Assembly (NCBI GenBank): GCA_934621385.1
Contig: CAKTUI010000003.1
Coordinates: 1 to 64,000 of the forward strand
Direction: 5' to 3'
Source: an uncultured Kiritimatiellota bacterium
GTDB taxonomy: Bacteria > Verrucomicrobiota > Kiritimatiellia > RFP12 > UBA1067
DNA: 64,000 nucleotides
Below are positions 59,363 to 64,000 of the stretch, one piece after another; position 1 is the first letter of the stretch, and the number at the start of each line of letters is the position of its first letter. The position numbers and the translations under genes are program-made. The notes under the pieces are model-generated. The model was not told the origin of the DNA. It did not search any database and saw only the letters and a program-made list of their open reading frames with translations.

Positions 59363-60730
59363 TCAGCGTCCGAAGAACGCCTTGTAAAGCGCACGAACGG
59401 CGGCATCCCGATCCTGCTGGCGAATGGCAATCATGAACGAGACCTCGCTCGACCCCTGGTTGACCATCGACAGCGAGATGCCGGCCGAGGCAAGCGCCAG
59501 GCAGGCCTTCGCAAACATACCGGGCGTATAGCACATACCTTCGCCGACAATCATGATGATCGTGATGTCGCGCTCAACGGCGACGTTGTCGGGTTCAAGT
59601 TCGCGGCGAATCGCCTGAATGACGCGGCGCTCCTTCTCCTTCGACAGATTCACGCCCTTCACGACCACGCACTGAGAATCGACCCCGGACGGCATGTGCT
59701 CATAGGCGATGTGCTCGTCTTCAAGAATCTGAAGCAACCGACGACCAAAGCCAATCGCCCGGTTCATCAGGTACTTCTCGACGACGATGTTGCAGAAGTC
59801 ATCCTGCGAGGCGATGCCGACGACCGTGCCCGGCACAACCCGCCGCGACTGGACAATCATCGTGCCCGGCTCGGACGGATGATTCGTGTTGCGGATGTTG
59901 ATTGGAATCCGCGCCCGGACGGCCGGAATCACCGCGTCATCATTGAACACGCCAAAGCCCGCATAGGCGAGTTCGCGCATTTCGCGGTAGGTCATCGTCG
60001 GGATGCCCTCTCCATCCTTCACCTCGGGAACAATGCGCGGATCGACTGGATAGACCGAATCGACATCCGTGAAGTTCTCGTAGACATCGGCGCAGACGGC
60101 AGCCGCAAGAATCGAACCGGTGATGTCACTTCCGCCGCGCGGGAAGGTTGCGACCTTGCCTTCCTTCGTATAGCCGAAGAAGCCCGGATAGATGACGATT
60201 CCGTCGAAATTGGAGAACGCACGGGAAAGCGTCGCGTAGCTGGTCGGGTCAAGCGTTGCATCGCCGAACTCGCCCATCAGGATCATCCCCGTCTCGCGTG
60301 GGCTTGCATACCGCGCCTTCCGTCCACGCGCCGTAAACGCAACGGCCACAAGCTTCGCGTTGTTATCCTCACCCGCCGCCTTCAACAAATCCATGAACTC
60401 GGCAGGTGAAAGCGACATGCGTTGCGCCAGCCGCCCCTTCAGATCCGCCTCGATTTCGTGGACAATGTCATCGCCGAGGCGCAACTCCGTCGCAATCTCG
60501 GCATACCGCTCGACGACCGCACCGAACGCCCGATCCGTGTTTTCGCCTTCGAGCGCCGTCTTGGCGAGTGCAATCAGAAGGTCCGTCACCTTCGTATCGC
60601 CCGAATGTCGTTTACCGGGGGCGGAGACGACGACAATCCGCCGCGTCGGATCCGCCAGGACGATGTCAATGACCTTGTTGAGCTGAGCCGCATTGGCAAG
60701 CGAGCTGCCACCAAACTTACATACTTTCAT
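59363..60730 (-). CDS. lysC: Aspartate kinase
   Basis: A 455-residue monofunctional aspartokinase started at 60730 (MKVCKFGGSSLANA); the frame is open to 60760. KFGGSS binds ATP, VSAPGKRHSGDTKVTDLL and FPRGGSDITGSILAAA are kinase motifs, and two ACT domains cover about 310-455 (VVVKGVNLS, SMVNQGSSEVSFMIAI). It phosphorylates aspartate, the first step to lysine, threonine and methionine. It lies downstream of hom, so it is probably regulated with it by end-product binding to the ACT domains. Confidence 0.96.
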   Translation of the reverse strand: MKVCKFGGSSLANAAQLNKVIDIVLADPTRRIVVVSAPGKRHSGDTKVTDLLIALAKTALEGENTDRAFGAVVERYAEIATELRLGDDIVHEIEADLKGRLAQRMSLSPAEFMDLLKAAGEDNNAKLVAVAFTARGRKARYASPRETGMILMGEFGDATLDPTSYATLSRAFSNFDGIVIYPGFFGYTKEGKVATFPRGGSDITGSILAAAVCADVYENFTDVDSVYPVDPRIVPEVKDGEGIPTMTYREMRELAYAGFGVFNDDAVIPAVRARIPINIRNTNHPSEPGTMIVQSRRVVPGTVVGIASQDDFCNIVVEKYLMNRAIGFGRRLLQILEDEHIAYEHMPSGVDSQCVVVKGVNLSKEKERRVIQAIRRELEPDNVAVERDITIIMIVGEGMCYTPGMFAKACLALASAGISLSMVNQGSSEVSFMIAIRQQDRDAAVRALYKAFFGR

Positions 60731-60768
60731 TGTCGTTGAGTTCCGATGAATGGACAACATTCGTTAGT

Positions 60769-62061
60769 TCAGAGGACGCGGAGCGAGACGGGCAAACCCG
60801 AAATCATACCCGACCGGACGATTTCATCCAACGCCTTCATCAAATCAGCCGTCTTCGCCTCGTGCGTCAGCACGACGACGGGGGCGAAGCCGTCCGTTCC
60901 GGCCGCCTTCTGGGAGGCCGCCGAGATTGAGACCCCATGCGCACCGAGCGTCGTTGCGATAACACCAAACGCACCCGGCTTGTCGGCCACATTGAAGCGG
61001 AGATAGTAGGAGGACGAAATCTCGCCCGCCGCACGCAACTTCATCTGCCCTTGCGCATAATCAGGGATGCCACGCGCATAGCGCGTCTCACCGTGCGCCA
61101 GGTTGCGGGCAATGTCACCAATGTCACCAACGACCGTCGAGGCCGTCGGTGCGCGTCCAGCACCCCGCCCGTAGTACATCGTGTAGTCGCTCATGTCACC
61201 CTTGACCCACGCCGCGTTGAACGCATCGTTGACCGACGCGAGCATGTGCGTCATCGGCACAAGCGTCGGGCCGACACCGACCTCGACCTCATCACCGACA
61301 CGCGCAACACGCGCCAGGAGCTTGATCCGATAGCCGAAATCTGCCGCGTAACGCACATCCTCGCCCGCCAAGTTGCGGATGCCCTTCACATCCACCTCGT
61401 CAACCTTCGGCTGGAAGCCATACGCCAGCGCGGCAAGAATACAGGCCTTATGGGCCGTGTCGAACCCATCGATATCGAGGGATGGGTTCGCTTCGGCATA
61501 ACCAAGACGCTGGGCCTCCTTCAGGACCTCGTCAAACGGCAGCCCTTCATTCTCCATCCGCGTCAGAATGTAGTTGCAGGTTCCGTTCAGAATCCCGTGG
61601 ATGGACTCAATCGTATTGCCGGCGAGACCTTCGCGCAGGACGCGGATGATGGGGATGCCACCACCGACGGAAGCCCCGAAATAGATGTCCACGCCATTCT
61701 TCTTGGCCGTATCGAAAATTTCCGCACCATATTCGGCCAGCAGTTTCTTGTTGGCCGTCACAACGCACTTGTGGTTGTTGAGAGCCTCCAGGACGAACGT
61801 CTTCGCGATACCCGTTCCACCAATCGTCTCGACGACAATCTGAACCTCCGGGTCGGCAATCACGCCCTTGGCATCCGTCGTCAGCACACCCTCCGGCACG
61901 GCGATGCCGCGATCCGTCGTAATGTCGAGATCGGCAATCTTGCGCAGGACAATATCCACGCCCAGCCGCTGCGCCATGACATCGCGATGCTTCAGGAGGC
62001 CGTCCGCGACACCCGCACCAACCGTCCCAAACCCGAGTATCCCTACTCCAATCTGCTTCAT
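60769..62061 (-). CDS. hom: Homoserine dehydrogenase
   Basis: A 430-residue enzyme: GVGILGFGTVGAGVADGL NAD(P)-binding start, VVETIGGT, VTANKKLLAEYG, and the catalytic segment GILNGTCNYILTRM ... GYAEANPSLDIDGFDTAHKACILA with the catalytic Asp/Lys region. A C-terminal ACT domain lies at about 350-430 (YYLRFNVADKPGAFGVI). It reduces aspartate semialdehyde to homoserine. It forms an operon with lysC, 38 bases apart. Confidence 0.97.
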   Translation of the reverse strand: MKQIGVGILGFGTVGAGVADGLLKHRDVMAQRLGVDIVLRKIADLDITTDRGIAVPEGVLTTDAKGVIADPEVQIVVETIGGTGIAKTFVLEALNNHKCVVTANKKLLAEYGAEIFDTAKKNGVDIYFGASVGGGIPIIRVLREGLAGNTIESIHGILNGTCNYILTRMENEGLPFDEVLKEAQRLGYAEANPSLDIDGFDTAHKACILAALAYGFQPKVDEVDVKGIRNLAGEDVRYAADFGYRIKLLARVARVGDEVEVGVGPTLVPMTHMLASVNDAFNAAWVKGDMSDYTMYYGRGAGRAPTASTVVGDIGDIARNLAHGETRYARGIPDYAQGQMKLRAAGEISSSYYLRFNVADKPGAFGVIATTLGAHGVSISAASQKAAGTDGFAPVVVLTHEAKTADLMKALDEIVRSGMISGLPVSLRVL

Positions 62062-62670
62062 CTGTTTCGTCCTTCCATCTGTCAGAAAATCGGCATATTT
62101 TACTCTTTTCGGCGGCTAAAAGTCAATGCCGCCCCGAGAAGAATTGCGCGGAAACCGCGCAAGAGTCGAGCCAACCCATTCCGTGATTTCCGCAAACGCC
62201 GCGCGTTTCTTCACCGCACCATCCGGTCCGATTCGGCACGCGGCAACACGCTTGTCGGCAGGACGGAACACGGACAAGCCGACGCCCGATTCAAGTCCTG
62301 CCCATCAGCGCAGATTCTCGTGCCCATCGGACGGAGACTTACTCTATGAGTAAATCAAAACTTACTCATAGAGTAAGTCCAAAGTTACTCATAGAGTAAG
62401 TTTCTTTCTGATGGGCACGAGAATTCCAGGCGATACCGACACCGCGCCGCCGGGATGCGCAGGAGAGTCCCATCTACAGCCTTTCTCTCGGCAAAATGAC
62501 AAGAACAAGAGAAAAATGTGACACTTTCAAGAGAAATCCCTCATCGGCAACGGAAAGCGGGGCACTGCTCACGTCGGGAATGCCGCTTCTGATGGTCTAT
62601 GTCCGCGACAGGAATGCGCCGAACGATGACGCGTGGACAGTCGACGCGAAAGATGGTAGACTACTTCCCC
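62062..62670. other. Divergent intergenic region hom / flippase
   Basis: Besides the triple-palindrome repeat (62314-62424) and the flippase promoter at its right end, I see no gene. The short plus-strand frames here have no RBS or protein-like composition. Confidence 0.6.
62314..62424. repeat. Triple-palindrome intergenic repeat, copy 2
   Basis: Three dyads of type TTACTC-ATA-GAGTAA (62339 in inverted orientation, 62362 and 62385; period 23) have linkers ATCAAAAC and GTCCAAAG, nearly those of copy 1. Outer arms ATTCTCGTGCCCATC (62314-62328) and its exact inverse (62410-62424) close the element. Its left arm CGTGCCCATCGGACGGAGAC is the exact reverse complement of copy 1's right arm. Confidence 0.85.
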
Positions 62671-62671
62671 A
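62634..62671 (+). promoter_or_regulatory. Flippase promoter TGGACA-17-TAGACT
   Basis: TGGACA (62634-62639) and TAGACT (62657-62662) are 17 bases apart. The ATG at 62671 lies 8 bases after the -10 box without a Shine-Dalgarno sequence, again a leaderless layout. Confidence 0.6.
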
Positions 62672-63963
62672 TGTTCAGCCGCGGCAGTTCTATCGGTTCA
62701 TTCTGGAAGCACGCAATCTTCCTCTTTCTCGCCCTCCGGGTTGGCGATTTCGTCAATCTGGCGGCGGGGCTTTGGTTTGTCCCGAAGTACATCTCACCCC
62801 AGGAACTGGGCGCGGTTCTGCCCGTCACGACCTTTGCGACCTTTCTCTCTCTCCCCGTCTTTGCCTTCGCCATGACGGTCATGCGCGAGAGTGCGCACCT
62901 TTCGGCCCTTGACGAGCGCGGCAAACTGAAGACCCTGCTTCGGGGTGTCTTCATCGTCATTGCCGTCCTGGCGGCCCTTTCACTCGTCGGTGCCGCGCTG
63001 GCCATTCCTCGGTTTTTGACCGCCATGCGCGTACCCGACGCGCTTGTCGGGTTTCTTGTCGTCGCGGCGGCCTTCCTCGGTTGCATCGCCCCCGTCTATT
63101 CCGATGCCCTCCAGTCCCTTCGCAAGTTCAACGCCCTCGGACTCATTGAAATCATCGGCTCGCTTGCCCGGTTCGCTGTCCTCGCGATCACCATGCCCCT
63201 TCGCGCCCTCGCCGGCTATTTTGCCGGGCAGACTCTGCCGCCGCTCGTCCGCATGGCCGGCAGCGTGTTCGCGCTTCGCCGCGACCTCTCCGTCCCTGCC
63301 GCGCCCTACTGGTCCCGCCCCATTGTCCGCAAGATCGCCCTCATCTTCATTGGAATTCTCGCCTACCAAATTGCCCCGATGCTGGCAGGCCTTCTTGAGC
63401 AGTCCGTCCTTCGGACGCACCTCTCCGACTTTGATTCAGCCGGCTTCTACATGATTAGCCGATTCTCCGACTTCCTCTACTATCTGACATTTCCCCTCCT
63501 GCTCGTCATGTTCCCCTACACGGCCAATGCCTCCGAGACCGGCAAGTCGACGCGGCCGTTCGTCCTGTCCTGCAGTCTCCTCACCCTCGGCGCGGCAGTT
63601 CTGATGATGGTCGTCTACCACTTCTTCGGGCGCGAACTCCTTGCCCTGCTCCCACACGGCGCGGACTACGCGACACTTGCGACCTTCATGCCGTTCCTCG
63701 TCCTCATCACCGCCCTCACCGCCTGCCAGACCTTTTATACGAATGCGGAAGTCTCAGCCGGACGCTTCGGCTTCCTCGGCTGGTTCCTCCCCGTCAACGC
63801 GGCGTATTCCCTCGCACTGTTCACATTGGCAGGGACCATCACCAGCCTCCGCACGATGCTGGTATGGATGGCCGCTCTTGCCGCGCTTCGCTTCGTCCTC
63901 GCCCTCGGATTCATGTGCCGAGCGCACAGGACGGGCACTCGCCGTTCGGCGAACTGCCGTTAG
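62671..63963 (+). CDS. Polysaccharide/lipid-linked oligosaccharide flippase-like membrane protein
   Basis: A 430-residue protein with about twelve hydrophobic segments arranged as in the MOP superfamily (Wzx/MurJ/polysaccharide biosynthesis proteins). FVPKYISPQELGAVLPV near the N-terminus and FDSAGFYMISRFSDFLYYLTFPLLLVMFPY in the middle are typical. Start at 62671 (MFSRGSSIGSFWKHAIF), 8 bases after a -10 box; upstream frame extension lacks a promoter. It may flip lipid-linked sugar repeats or lipid II; substrate unknown. It is complete, and the window ends 37 bases after its stop. Confidence 0.85.
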   Translation: MFSRGSSIGSFWKHAIFLFLALRVGDFVNLAAGLWFVPKYISPQELGAVLPVTTFATFLSLPVFAFAMTVMRESAHLSALDERGKLKTLLRGVFIVIAVLAALSLVGAALAIPRFLTAMRVPDALVGFLVVAAAFLGCIAPVYSDALQSLRKFNALGLIEIIGSLARFAVLAITMPLRALAGYFAGQTLPPLVRMAGSVFALRRDLSVPAAPYWSRPIVRKIALIFIGILAYQIAPMLAGLLEQSVLRTHLSDFDSAGFYMISRFSDFLYYLTFPLLLVMFPYTANASETGKSTRPFVLSCSLLTLGAAVLMMVVYHFFGRELLALLPHGADYATLATFMPFLVLITALTACQTFYTNAEVSAGRFGFLGWFLPVNAAYSLALFTLAGTITSLRTMLVWMAALAALRFVLALGFMCRAHRTGTRRSANCR

Positions 63964-64000
63964 TCGCCGATACGGACGCGACGGCCCTCAATGCGGTACT

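Overview
The window looks like chromosome of a PVC-superphylum bacterium, most likely a gut- or rumen-associated member of the Kiritimatiellota or Lentisphaerota. This is inference from gene content: large exported proteins with DUF2341, LamG, DUF4838, beta-helix and Calx-beta domains, GH27 alpha-galactosidase, RHS proteins, and GC-rich housekeeping genes in tightly overlapping operons. No rRNA or marker phylogeny is available to settle it.

Region 1 (1-15.5 kb) holds four large secreted proteins and a DUF4143 ATPase on the minus strand, facing a plus-strand sensor kinase/response regulator pair. Three of the secreted genes share one promoter, RBS and (in two cases) signal-peptide cassette. 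One cassette copy still carries the first codons of the divergent kinase gene, so the arrangement [kinase <-> secreted protein] was duplicated and then eroded.

Region 2 (15.6-26.4 kb) is a zone of gene decay around an intact GH27 alpha-galactosidase. It contains an RHS pseudogene with a nonsense codon, a peptidase M14 gene fused to pieces of two other genes, a Tat-exported TIM-barrel gene cut off by an internal lysS fragment, a remnant insertion sequence with 15-bp terminal inverted repeats, a mutM fragment and a XylR/AraC-type regulator with an internal deletion. An array of small hairpins with its own extended -10 promoter lies between them.

Region 3 (about 27-48.5 kb) looks like a mobile or conflict island. 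One end carries a DUF2924 protein and a large serine recombinase. The rest is a minus-strand series: an unusual methyltransferase/specificity fusion followed by a separate HsdM N-terminal-like protein, a YkgJ-type cysteine-cluster protein, a small membrane protein, a possible uracil-DNA-glycosylase-fold protein, an FtsK-like ATPase and a 50-residue protein. Then come a giant RHS protein with an AT-rich C-terminal tip, three small membrane proteins (candidate immunity), an HNH-like protein, a small acidic protein, a SMEK-domain protein and a trypsin-like protease. The last four are the best candidate for an undescribed defence or conflict system.

Region 4 (48.7-64 kb) is core chromosome: tRNA-Val; a minus-strand operon manC-truA-mraY-(exported protein)-argH-oppF-like ATPase with overlapping start/stop codons; an L,D-transpeptidase; prmA-trpF; a small basic protein; an Rrf2 regulator with a likely operator; two Hsp20 genes; hom-lysC; and a Wzx/MurJ-like flippase. 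Two members of a striking intergenic repeat, each with three identical palindromes inside larger inverted arms, sit in divergent gaps here. Several genes place a TATAAT-like box 6-8 bases before the ATG, suggesting leaderless transcripts.
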